From NCBI GenBank assembly GCA_934792465.1, contig CAKVOK010000038.1, positions 1 through 35,388 of the forward strand: a stretch of 35,388 nucleotides of DNA, in the 5' to 3' direction. The stretch comes from an uncultured Clostridia bacterium. Its GTDB lineage: Bacteria; Bacillota; Clostridia; RUG12999. Below are positions 17,801 to 24,285 of the stretch, piece by piece; the stretch's first letter is position 1; each line of letters opens with the position of its first letter. Made by a program: the position numbers and the translations under genes. Under the pieces are notes generated by a model. The model was given only the letters and a program-made list of their open reading frames with translations, did no database searches and was not told the origin of the DNA.

Positions 17801-18557
17801 CGTCCGATATTACCATTGCCGGAGTGCCGGGCCTCGGAACAAATTTATCCGTTCCGTACATTGCTCCGCTGTTGCCGTTGTAAAACGAAAGCGAATTTTC
17901 AACACAGGTGTTGGCATTTTCCGTTTCTTCGGCAGTGAAAACCAGCGTAAGCGAGTTTGAAATATCTCCGCCTTTTAAATAAATAGAATCAATATAAATA
18001 TCCGTTTCGGAGTTCGGGGTCATGCTCCAGCCGCTCGAAACTATCCTGAGATGATTTGCTTTCGCCAAGCTCCCGTCACGCTGTTTCGCAAACTCCGACA
18101 GCGGCAGTGACACAAGCTTCCAGCCCTCCCAGTCTATATTCATCTGATAGTTCCTGTAGGACTCTCCGTCGCTTCTTTCCGTATCGCAGTTTATAATAAA
18201 CATTATCTGCGAATTTGTTGCCTTTTCCGAATACACCCACATTTCCAGCGTGGTATAAACCGAAACATCTCTCGGTACATTTTTGAACATCAGCGTTGTT
18301 ATCTCGTCCTGATGATTCCACCGTGCCGTGAATTTGGAGTTTTTGGTGTATTTCGAGGACGGTACTGCGCCGCTGGCAATTACCGTTGAATAATCGTTCA
18401 TATCCGCAATCAGGTATGTACCGTTTGCTTCGCTTCCCGAATTTGTTTCAACATACCCGTCCCATGCCGCAAGTGTGTTAATATTAAACAGCATTAACAT
18501 AACGCACAATGCAAGTGTTAAAAATTTTTGTGCATCTTTTTTAATTTGTTTCCGCAC
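14745..18557 (-). CDS. Secreted family 8 polysaccharide lyase (PL8)
   Basis: Cleaves uronic-acid polymers by beta-elimination outside the cell (PL8 acts on hyaluronan, chondroitin or xanthan-type chains). A signal peptide is followed by a binding module (about 45-195), then the alpha toroid with NWWDWMIGSPNYL (468 on), GANTADE, HNIHPYNGGYG and GRQVSRS, then the central beta region and its GWYMSDGMVYFY. Asn517, His567, Tyr576 and Arg630 have exactly the spacing (50, 9, 54) I recall for chondroitin AC lyase Asn183, His233, Tyr242, Arg296; Glu742 fits the fifth residue within one position. A discoidin-like module (about 905-1020) interrupts the beta region. The start is GTG with AGGAGG 10 bases upstream. 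The last 29 residues are Gly/Asn/Asp-rich and overlap the next gene. Exact substrate unknown. Confidence 0.93.
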   Translation of the reverse strand: MRKQIKKDAQKFLTLALCVMLMLFNINTLAAWDGYVETNSGSEANGTYLIADMNDYSTVIASGAVPSSKYTKNSKFTARWNHQDEITTLMFKNVPRDVSVYTTLEMWVYSEKATNSQIMFIINCDTERSDGESYRNYQMNIDWEGWKLVSLPLSEFAKQRDGSLAKANHLRIVSSGWSMTPNSETDIYIDSIYLKGGDISNSLTLVFTAEETENANTCVENSLSFYNGNSGAMYGTDKFVPRPGTPAMVISDGTHYILPETLTRLENVSADEQEIALKEINGTEYVSAEEFSKVSGLNLIAEKDLLIIGSEKSDEFYADSSNYDIISYEVCYVPVDFNEITDEDFKVIKDRWRKRSTGGDDADLTNEYVKANAEMKNGGLAISNTMNKGADIKNLFQDEPITESAEMTAMYQKIYSMAVTYGTKGTAGYKDKKLLENIKYALDWMYDNIYGDNVVNKTAGWRSPYIFNWWDWMIGSPNYLVSTLIIMENDLEYEDICKYLSPVHTLLEKPDSDFGANTADETQILIGAAALEKDAKAFVKARRYIEPLMRYRDSGNGFHRDGSYIYHNIHPYNGGYGLTHFSNLARLSTLLEGSKLEISNPMKYNIFDMAYNSFESIVYKGGLMSMYTGRQVSRSYNEHQGGIGYINALMYLLEMADEEQSAAIKSMIKYHAVHDTTVDYRKQGNPEIAAIMDDDSIPSDNAHCRTLIMAACDKAVQKRENYAVGISMSSSRIGDYDSINNENTKGWYMSDGMVYFYTDDLRAYDEGFWSTVNPYRLPGITADTQKRDEVSIYNAWLRNRDFAGGVSLEDKYGTAAMDLESYHFDEEDEGRDENYGGGKPVHNSTLVAKKAWFMFDNALTALGSGINSTDNVDVITVVDNRKSNNMEYTPDTNTKTLEIKDFEASAVPEPQNPPSATIDGDKSTKWAADGDVWIKYDLGEITDVGYAAISFAGGNTRKNTFELEVSEDGQKWTRTFSGQSSGTTQDFEGYTLGNQKARFVRFVGHGNTSNAWNSILEFKIFAPSADGKISLGNEIYCGREKVFADGSLLELNADEKSFENTGWVNLENFGGYYFPKTENVSMRKSSNNPSFFELWINHGKNPENGTYEYIMLPYYTPEQTAEYAKNPTVEILSNTDKIQAAKDKNTGVTGIVFWEKGSLGDISASAPCTLMYRENADGTAVLSVSDPTQKLDKLEIAIAKEYYINEVNDKISGGYSGGKTQVTVDTSNSKGKTFEIKLNKKGSNNNEKGDNSGNDSGNGGNDDDGSSGRQ

Positions 18558-18584
18558 AAGGTTTCAGCCTCCTTCTTGTAATAC

Positions 18585-18629
18585 AGATTTTACGTAATCT
18601 ATTATATAACACTTTGTTAATTTTGTATA
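18585..18629 (-). promoter_or_regulatory. Promoter of the lyase operon with weak -35
   Basis: On the minus strand, TATAAT (18601-18606) lies 17 bases after TATACA (18624-18629), a poor -35 box matching four of six consensus bases. A short inverted repeat, AGATT-ACGTAA-AATCT (18585-18600), follows directly. The GTG start of the lyase lies 44 bases beyond the -10. A weak -35 fits an activator-dependent promoter. Confidence 0.65.
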
Positions 18630-18659
18630 TAAACTATTTTTCGGATTTATAAACTATTT
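18628..18659 (-). promoter_or_regulatory. Tandem direct repeats, candidate AraC-type activator site
   Basis: AAATAGTTTATA occurs twice in the same orientation (18648-18659 and 18628-18639 read on the minus strand), with a 20-base period. The proximal copy overlaps the weak -35 box of the lyase promoter. Two direct half-sites about two helical turns apart beside -35 is the classical arrangement for AraC-family activators. The membrane AraC regulator in this operon is the obvious candidate; binding is inference. Confidence 0.55.
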
Positions 18660-18660
18660 C

Positions 18661-18942
18661 GCAGATTCCCTTATTCCTTCGGGATTTAGAGGCATAAATA
18701 CAAAAAAGACGGTGTTGAAAAACAAATATGACGAACTTATGATGCAGTCTTTGATTAAACATCGTAAATTTATCGAGCGTGAAATATTCGATAAATTTAC
18801 AGCAACCGTATATAACGGAGTAAATCGTGACACTCGTTGGAAACGTGCATACAACTATGCGGTTCGATATAAGTACATGCCTTGGGTGCATAGAATTTAC
18901 AAGGGAGGAACAGGGAAAGCTTGTGAATCTTTTAATAAATGA
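18661..18942 (+). other. Open frame of unknown origin, probably a gene remnant
   Basis: An open plus-strand frame with no good ribosome site. It encodes a basic, helical, lysine- and tyrosine-rich segment, for example KHRKFIEREIFDKF and WKRAYNYAVRYKYMPW. I do not recognise a family. It overlaps the recombinase tail fragment in another frame and lies directly upstream of the lyase promoter, so it looks like the broken end of a transferred gene rather than a working gene. Confidence 0.35.
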
Positions 18943-19189
18943 TGCCGTTGACGGCGATATGATTAACCTTCTAAATGAACGGGCAAAAAAGCTTGCGAAG
19001 GAAAAGGCTGATATTCTTGTTAAAATCGACGTTCTCGAAAATGAGGAACGTGAAATAATAAATGTAATCAATTTATCAAAGAAATGGCGAACAGCGGATT
19101 TTGAAGAACGAAAAGCCGTATGCAATATATTAATACACAAAATATTAATAAATGCAGACGGAAACTGTGAGATTATTTGGAATATATAA
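18893..19189 (+). pseudogene. C-terminal fragment of a large serine recombinase
   Basis: About 98 codons ending in TAA encode a helical coiled-coil-like tail: LLNERAKKLAKEKADILV, then KIDVLENEEREI, then KWRTADFEERKAVCNILIHK and a final INADGNCEIIW. This sequence of features (coiled coil, 'EERKAVC.ILI.KI', then a terminal EI-x-W strand) is typical of the C-terminus of large serine recombinases from clostridial integrative elements. The N-terminal catalytic domain and zinc-ribbon part are absent, so it is a non-functional remnant. It suggests a former mobile element whose cargo may include the adjacent HipA-like gene. Confidence 0.6.
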
Positions 19190-19212
19190 GCCGGAAATTT
19201 CAAATTGCAATA

Positions 19213-19241
19213 TTGACATTATTCCGATAATGGTATATAAT
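19213..19241 (+). promoter_or_regulatory. Perfect promoter with operator in the spacer, for the HipA-like gene
   Basis: TTGACA (19213-19218), a 17-base spacer and TATAAT (19236-19241) match consensus exactly. Inside, overlapping the -35 edge, is the palindrome CATTAT-TCCG-ATAATG (19217-19232). A repressor bound there would block RNA polymerase directly. No repressor gene lies next to it. Confidence 0.85.
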
Positions 19242-19275
19242 ATAGGTAGCTGAAAAATAATAAGGAGGATTTTGT

Positions 19276-20412
19276 ATGAATTACGAATTAAAACATTTCG
19301 ACACAGCTCTTGTGCGTTTTTCGGCTACCGAAGATACCAATACGCCGGAAATAAAAATATTGTGGATAAATGAAGCAAAAAAAGACTTATTTCCGCTTGA
19401 TTTGGAGCTTACCGACATCGGAATATCAAAATGGCTGAAACACAGAACAATACCGAAAAACCGTGCCTATGTGCATAATTTTTTGAGTAAATGCGGTCTT
19501 AATATCAACCGACCTATGACGATTATAAAAGTTTCAAAAGGTCTTTCGCTTAACGACTGCTACTGGGTAGTCGAGGAAGGATTTGAGGGCACATACGATA
19601 AATTTAATCTGTATGATAACCGTTTCAGTCAAATTCTTGCTTTGATAGCATTTACCGGATACGGCAGCAGCATAAGAACATCACTTGCATCATGTCCTGA
19701 ATTTACCACAAACGGTATGCTTCCTAAGTGTTGGCGCAGAAAAGACGGAAAAATTTTGCTATATAAAGGCGGAACAAGCGGTGCATCAAACACGGGTAAC
19801 GAACCCTATTCGGAATATTATGCTGTTCAGGTTGCAAAGGCTCTCGGTATAAACGTTATCGAATACGGTCTTTCCAAGTGGAAAGGCGAGCTTTGCTCCA
19901 CATGCGAGCTTTTCACATCAAAATATTATTCTTTTCTTCCTGTCGGCAGAGTAGTTACCTCTGGCGGAATGAAAGCAGTAAGAGAATATTACGAGAACCT
20001 CGGTCAGAGCTTTGTTGACGCACTAAACGATATGCTCGTTCTTGACGCAGTAATTATGAATACCGACAGGCATTTCGGCAATTTCGGTTTTATCATTGAC
20101 AACAACACAAATAAAATTGTTGCTCCCGCACCATTGTTCGACCATGGCAATTCTCTTTTGAATTTTGCCGGTCGTGATGATTTGGAAAGTGAGAAAGCAC
20201 TTTCAGCCTATGCCGAAACCTTAGTTCCGTGCGTATATGACGACTTTATCGGAACGGCAAAAAAAGTTCTTACACCGAAACATCGTGAGGGATTAAGAAA
20301 GCTGCTCGAATTCAGATTTAAGAAAAACTCAAGATACAATCTGCCCGATAACAGGCTGAAAATGCTTGAAAAGATTATACACACGCAGGCTAAGCTTTTA
20401 CTTGAAAAATAA
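19276..20412 (+). CDS. HipA-like protein kinase (orphan)
   Basis: A 378-residue protein of the HipA-like kinase superfamily. Visible kinase elements: ILLYKGGTSGASNTGNEPYSE, a nucleotide-binding segment with the conserved Lys; DAVIMNTDRHFGNFGFIID, a catalytic loop with Asp-Arg-His and Asn; and APLFDHGNSL, a metal-binding DFG-like segment. The N-terminal 130 residues are unlike E. coli HipA. AGGAGG lies 7 bases before the ATG. Classical HipA works with the DNA-binding antitoxin HipB, but no HipB gene adjoins it, although its promoter contains an operator-like palindrome. It is bounded by a recombinase fragment and small-gene remnants, which suggests mobile cargo. Whether it is a toxin, an anti-phage factor or a regulatory kinase is unknown. 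Confidence 0.82.
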   Translation: MNYELKHFDTALVRFSATEDTNTPEIKILWINEAKKDLFPLDLELTDIGISKWLKHRTIPKNRAYVHNFLSKCGLNINRPMTIIKVSKGLSLNDCYWVVEEGFEGTYDKFNLYDNRFSQILALIAFTGYGSSIRTSLASCPEFTTNGMLPKCWRRKDGKILLYKGGTSGASNTGNEPYSEYYAVQVAKALGINVIEYGLSKWKGELCSTCELFTSKYYSFLPVGRVVTSGGMKAVREYYENLGQSFVDALNDMLVLDAVIMNTDRHFGNFGFIIDNNTNKIVAPAPLFDHGNSLLNFAGRDDLESEKALSAYAETLVPCVYDDFIGTAKKVLTPKHREGLRKLLEFRFKKNSRYNLPDNRLKMLEKIIHTQAKLLLEK

Positions 20413-20457
20413 TATACACTCAATGGCAATTTCTAATTTGGAACCCGAAAACCTTAA

Positions 20458-20577
20458 AAATCATCTGAAACATACTCTGAACTTTTTAGGGAAGAAACAG
20501 GCTTATGGGCAGAGGGACCTGATTATATTATAAATATGTATCTTGAAGAAAAAGGAATAAACAAGGACGGTGTTTGA
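20458..20577 (+). pseudogene. 3' remnant of a small gene
   Basis: The frame ending at TGA 20577 reads ...SELFREETGLWAEGPDYII, then NMYLEEKGINKDGV. It looks like the natural C-terminus of a small protein of the kind found in paired small-gene modules of gut Clostridia, but upstream the frame is closed by a stop (20455-20457) and no start is present. It ends one base before the ATG of the next fragment, as expected for a former operon. Family not certain. Confidence 0.4.
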
Positions 20578-20578
20578 T

Positions 20579-20757
20579 ATGTCGGAAAGAAAACTTATGG
20601 ATATAACACATTTTCAGTCTGAATGTGTTGTAGGATACAGCAGATATGCTCATATACCGATTTCCGAAAGCTCAAAGCTTTTTACAAAATACAATTTATT
20701 TGAGTTTATAAAACAGTGCTATAATAAAGCTATATTTTTCGCATTATCTCTCCGCTT
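20579..20757 (+). pseudogene. 5' remnant of a small gene, truncated
   Basis: An ATG at 20579 follows AAGGA and opens a frame that begins MSERKLMDITHFQSEC and continues through SESSKLFTKYNLFEFIKQCY. This looks like the N-terminal part of a DUF3791-type small protein (tentative, from memory). After about residue 50 the reading enters the complement of the HPt gene, so the true C-terminus is missing. It marks the right edge of the accessory scar. Confidence 0.4.
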
Positions 20758-20759
20758 AA

Positions 20760-21116
20760 TTATAAGCCAAGCTCTTTCACCATTCCTGTCACTTTATCGT
20801 ATTCTTTTTTCACTGCCTCATACATCTGCGAAATATCTTCCGGCATATACTTCTGTTCTCTCAGCCTTTCGGTCATGTACGAACATTTTTCAGCAAAAAC
20901 CGTAAGGCTGAGATTCAGTGCAATTCCCTTTAAAGTATGAACCGCATAAAAAGCCTGTTCCGCATCTTGCATGCTAACCGCCTCTGTCAGCAAATGCATA
21001 TTTTTGTCTCTTGTTATCATTTTCAGAAATCTCGTTATAAGTATATCATTTTTCAGTCTGTCGGCTGCGTCTGCATAATCTCCGCCGACAGCGTCATAAA
21101 ATTCTTTTACAGTCAT
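20760..21116 (-). CDS. HPt (histidine phosphotransfer) domain protein
   Basis: A 118-residue single-domain protein. The motif AFYAVHTLKGIALNLSL places the phospho-accepting His at residue 60, followed by the usual second helix (LTVFAEKCSYMTERLRE). HPt proteins relay phosphate between the receiver of a hybrid kinase and another receiver. Its ATG overlaps the stop of the upstream REC/HD-GYP/GGDEF gene (ATGA), with GAGGAG before it, so the two proteins are made together. The upstream REC fragment may be the remains of the partner hybrid kinase. No membrane segment is present. Confidence 0.9.
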   Translation of the reverse strand: MTVKEFYDAVGGDYADAADRLKNDILITRFLKMITRDKNMHLLTEAVSMQDAEQAFYAVHTLKGIALNLSLTVFAEKCSYMTERLREQKYMPEDISQMYEAVKKEYDKVTGMVKELGL

Positions 21117-23563
21117 TCTTTCTCCTCCTCAAAGACTTCGGCACAGTCTTTGTTTATCTTTGCCCGATACAGCGCACGATCGGCCTTTTCTATCAGCTCA
21201 GATACTCTGCCCGACCCATGCACTCCGCCAATGCTTACGCTGAGATTCAATTCCGGATATTCGGGTATATTTATGCTTCGCACAGCACGGCATATATCTT
21301 CAAGCTTATTTTTCATAATCTGCTCCTGCAATCCGTTAAACAGAATAACGAATTCATCTCCTCCGTAGCGAATAAGCTCGTCATTGCTTCTTAATATCAA
21401 ACGAATCGCCTGTGCTGTGCAATACAGTGCTTTATCTCCTGCAGCGTGACCAAAACGGTCGTTAATCTGCTTGAAATTATCAATGTCTGCCATGGCAACC
21501 GCATTTTCTCCCGTGATATTACGAATACGTGTGTCATAATAATGGCGGTTGTATACCTGCGTTACCGAATCCTTATAAACCTGTCTGTTTCGCACAATCA
21601 ACTGATTGAGTATATTCTCGCTTTCTTCCATAGCGCTGCCGACGGTATAAATCGGATTTATACATTCAAGCGAATACGGAATGCCGTCTATCTCTATGCA
21701 CATGGCAAGTATATAATACACATCTTCACCTATCAATTCTACTTTGTTATGCGTTTTCCTCGTTCTTATTGCCTCCTGTGAAATACATTTTTCACAACGT
21801 TTCGTCTTTCCCAATATAGAATAACAATGCTCGTTTTTTTCAACGGAATGCCCGTTTATGTCCGCCGAAACCTGCATACATATACCGGGGTCTACCAAAC
21901 GAACAGCTTCAAACATTTTCTTGTAACCTTTAATCACAGGTGCCACCTGTCTCCCCGTAATCCTAAGCACATCGTCCTTCGCCGCCGCTACAGGAAGCAA
22001 TATTTGTTCGGTAACTTCCTCAGACATCATTTTATCAAAATCTTCAAGACGTCCGTATTCCTCGTCAATATCAATCACCTTGCCAAGCAGCGTACTGCAT
22101 CTTCTGTGTTCTGCCTCCGACCACAGTACAAGTATTGCTATGCGACACAGGCATTTTTTGCCGTCCAATTCAATTTTCGCCATAAGCTCCGTATGCACTT
22201 CTTCGGCAGACATTTCTTCTATTTGCTTTTTCAGCTGTTCAATTACATCTTTTCCGATAATCTTCCGAAATGCCTTATCCTCCTGCGGGTTTATAATTAC
22301 AGACGGAAGCCCTGTATGATCCGATGCTCCTTTAGACAAATGCACGGACGATGGCTGTGCCGTATATTCAAACCATATTTCATCGCTGAGATTGCTCATA
22401 AATTCCTGTTTTGTATTTGCGTCCTCAAGCTGCAGCGTCATGCGTGCCGCAACAGTATCTTGACCCTGATAAAAGGCTTCTACCGCACGATGTATGGGAT
22501 CATTTTTCTGCCAAACTTCCATTGCCGCCTCACTTGGTCTTATGGTTCCGGCAACTTCAACCATACATTCCAGAATAAGCGGATTAAACGTTCCGCATTC
22601 TCCGTTGCATATCATTTCAACAGCTTTTTCATGAGAATATGCTTTCTTATAACTTCTTGCGTTTGTCAATGCATCATAAGCGTCGGCTATCGAAACGACC
22701 TGTGCCGCAAGCGGAATCTCATCTCCCTTAAGTCCGTCCGGATAACCTTCGCCGTTCCAGCGTTCATGATGCCAGTGGCAAATTGTAGCGGCATATTTCG
22801 TCAATTCCTCGTTCTGGTATATCGGCAATTCCGTAATAATCCCGGCGCCTATCTGAGTATGGTGCTTCACCGTTTCAAACTCTTCCTCCGTCAGCCTGCC
22901 CGGCTTTTTGAGTATTTCTTCGGGAATCAAAAGCTTACCTATATCGTGTAGTCCGGAAGCCATGGAAATCACTTCAATATCAGACTCACTTATGTTATAT
23001 TTATTCGTTTTTTCCGCCAAACGTTTGAGGATAAGTTCTGTCAGACGATTAACTCCGAACATATGCATTCCCTGTTCGCCGCTGCGCAACTCCACTGCAT
23101 AATCAAGGATTGAAACCATCACTTCATTGCTTTTCTCTCGACGATAAAACCGGCTTGCGACAGCGTCCACAAGCTGTTGTTTTTTCGTGTGCAGCAAAAT
23201 AGTATTTATAATACGATGCCTAATAATCCCCGGCGCAAACGGTCTGCTTATATAATCCGAAGCTCCCAGTTCAAATGCACGGTCTATATACTTGTTGTTT
23301 GTTTCTGCCGAAATCATTATCGTAGGTATGTCATCTATCCATCTTCGGCGTTTCACTTCTTCCAGTACGTCGAATCCGCTTTTGCCGGGCATAACGATGT
23401 CCAGCAGCAGTGCGGATATCACTCCGTGATAGTTTTCCAAAGCCGCTATGGTTTCATCTCCGTCTGTCGTTTCAATTATTTCAAAGTCCTGTTCAAGCAT
23501 ATTTGCAAGAATAGCACGGTTCATTTCCGAATCGTCTGCTATAAGCAGTTTCCTCTGTTTCAC
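21113..23563 (-). CDS. Response regulator with HD-GYP and GGDEF domains (c-di-GMP turnover)
   Basis: An 816-residue cytoplasmic protein. REC domain (about 4-120; phospho-acceptor Asp55 in LLLDIVMPG, KRPF-equivalent SRPFAPG). HD-GYP phosphodiesterase (about 140-330; LHDIGK at 205-210, HHERWNGEGYPDG). A PAS-like region (about 345-510), a second sensor-like region with Cys580, Cys590 and Cys593, then a C-terminal GGDEF diguanylate cyclase (intact GGDEF at 734-738). RSND five residues before GGDEF matches the product-inhibition I-site. Both catalytic signatures look intact, so the protein could both make and degrade c-di-GMP, with switching by phosphorylation. I chose GTG 23563, because AAAGGAG lies 7 bases upstream; a TTG 14 codons earlier lacks a site. 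It is coupled to the HPt gene. Confidence 0.93.
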   Translation of the reverse strand: MKQRKLLIADDSEMNRAILANMLEQDFEIIETTDGDETIAALENYHGVISALLLDIVMPGKSGFDVLEEVKRRRWIDDIPTIMISAETNNKYIDRAFELGASDYISRPFAPGIIRHRIINTILLHTKKQQLVDAVASRFYRREKSNEVMVSILDYAVELRSGEQGMHMFGVNRLTELILKRLAEKTNKYNISESDIEVISMASGLHDIGKLLIPEEILKKPGRLTEEEFETVKHHTQIGAGIITELPIYQNEELTKYAATICHWHHERWNGEGYPDGLKGDEIPLAAQVVSIADAYDALTNARSYKKAYSHEKAVEMICNGECGTFNPLILECMVEVAGTIRPSEAAMEVWQKNDPIHRAVEAFYQGQDTVAARMTLQLEDANTKQEFMSNLSDEIWFEYTAQPSSVHLSKGASDHTGLPSVIINPQEDKAFRKIIGKDVIEQLKKQIEEMSAEEVHTELMAKIELDGKKCLCRIAILVLWSEAEHRRCSTLLGKVIDIDEEYGRLEDFDKMMSEEVTEQILLPVAAAKDDVLRITGRQVAPVIKGYKKMFEAVRLVDPGICMQVSADINGHSVEKNEHCYSILGKTKRCEKCISQEAIRTRKTHNKVELIGEDVYYILAMCIEIDGIPYSLECINPIYTVGSAMEESENILNQLIVRNRQVYKDSVTQVYNRHYYDTRIRNITGENAVAMADIDNFKQINDRFGHAAGDKALYCTAQAIRLILRSNDELIRYGGDEFVILFNGLQEQIMKNKLEDICRAVRSINIPEYPELNLSVSIGGVHGSGRVSELIEKADRALYRAKINKDCAEVFEEEKE

Positions 23564-23601
23564 GTTAATTCTCCTTTCTGCCGCCCCGCATCGGCAGTTA
23601 C

Positions 23602-23829
23602 TCAATCACACTTGGTAAATATTTTTCGTTCTGTTATTTTCCGACGATATGCTCTCTTTATCCAATCTTTTTTACTTTGCTCCCAAACTGATTTTACAAA
23701 CTGCTTCGGATTTATCGGTTTCGGCACATATCCGTTCATTCCCGCATTCATGCACACTGACTCATTGTTGTATTTTTGTATCAAATTACAACTGTGTTTT
23801 ATTTTCTGTTCGGACACAATTATCACCAT
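23602..23829 (-). pseudogene. C-terminal fragment of a receiver domain, probably from a hybrid kinase
   Basis: A 75-codon frame containing CMNAGMNGYVPKPINPKQF, the end of a REC domain including the invariant Lys before Pro. Similar endings (AGMNGYVPKPI) are typical of the receiver of hybrid histidine kinases. The Asp-bearing first two-thirds of the fold is missing; a stop lies just upstream of the first ATG. It sits between a perfect promoter and the REC/HD-GYP/GGDEF gene, 38 bases from that gene's start. I read it as the 3' end left after an internal deletion of a hybrid kinase gene. Confidence 0.65.
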
Positions 23830-23908
23830 TCCTGTTTAGTATAAAGTGATATTACATCTTTGTATATATTTTGTTTTTCTTCCGAATTTGCGGCATATTG
23901 CATTATAT

Positions 23909-23937
23909 ATTATAACGCAAAATAATAACATTGTCAA
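23909..23937 (-). promoter_or_regulatory. Perfect promoter for the c-di-GMP operon
   Basis: On the minus strand, TTGACA (23932-23937), 17 bases, TATAAT (23909-23914). It would transcribe the REC fragment, the REC/HD-GYP/GGDEF gene and the HPt gene. Confidence 0.85.
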
Positions 23938-24027
23938 CGGCGAGCGGAAATAAATTTACTTTTTCAGAATAAAAATGACATAAAGACATAAAAGTAATAT
24001 ACTGACAATTAAAATTATTAAAAATTA

Positions 24028-24056
24028 TTGACATTTGCAGATATGTACGATATAAT
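24028..24056 (+). promoter_or_regulatory. Orphan perfect promoter on the plus strand
   Basis: TTGACA (24028-24033), 17 bases, TATAAT (24051-24056). The only downstream frame is ATG-AAG-AAG-TAA, and a terminator hairpin begins at 24085. The predicted transcript is only about 55 nucleotides. Confidence 0.75.
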
Positions 24057-24084
24057 TAAACATGAAGAAGTAATAAAAAAACTA

Positions 24085-24118
24085 AAAATCGGCAAGCACA
24101 AAAGCACTTGCCGATTTT
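24085..24118. terminator. Terminator of tRNA-Leu, usable from both strands
   Basis: Perfect 12-base arms AAAATCGGCAAG (24085-24096) and its complement (24107-24118) flank a 10-base loop. On the minus strand the stem begins right after the tRNA CCA end and is followed by a run of Ts. On the plus strand the T-run is short (four Ts inside the stem). Confidence 0.85.
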
Positions 24119-24201
24119 GGTGCGGCTGAAGGGACTTGAACCCCCACGTCATTGACACCAGAACCTAAATCTGGCGCGTCTGCCAATTCCGCCACAGCCG
24201 C
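24118..24201 (-). tRNA. tRNA-Leu (anticodon UAG), CCA encoded
   Basis: The minus-strand transcript begins GCGGCTG and ends CAGCCGC-A-CCA, giving a perfect 7-base acceptor stem and an encoded CCA. The anticodon arm is CCAGA-TTTAGGT-TCTGG, with anticodon TAG at 24165-24167. The long variable arm and the T-arm GGTTCAAGTCC identify the type II Leu tRNA. Confidence 0.97.
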
Positions 24202-24220
24202 ATATAAAACATACCTATAT

Positions 24221-24249
24221 ATTATACAATACTTTTAACAATTTGTCAA
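24221..24249 (-). promoter_or_regulatory. Perfect promoter for tRNA-Leu
   Basis: On the minus strand, TTGACA (24244-24249), 17 bases, TATAAT (24221-24226). Transcription would start about 10-14 bases before the mature tRNA 5' end. Confidence 0.9.
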
Positions 24250-24285
24250 GCGTTAAATAAAAAAATCGATAAAGGACTGAAACTC

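Noticed and set aside
18634..19203. Minus-strand open frame of 189 codons beside the lyase promoter
   Set aside because: It is antisense to the serine recombinase tail, which carries a recognisable coiled-coil and terminal strand; no ribosome site is seen.
20424..20534. Short plus-strand frame of 36 codons after the HipA-like gene
   Set aside because: No ribosome site, and it overlaps the better supported remnant in another frame.
21827..22951. Plus-strand open frame of 374 codons
   Set aside because: It is antisense to the REC/HD-GYP/GGDEF gene and has Phe/Arg/His-rich shadow composition.
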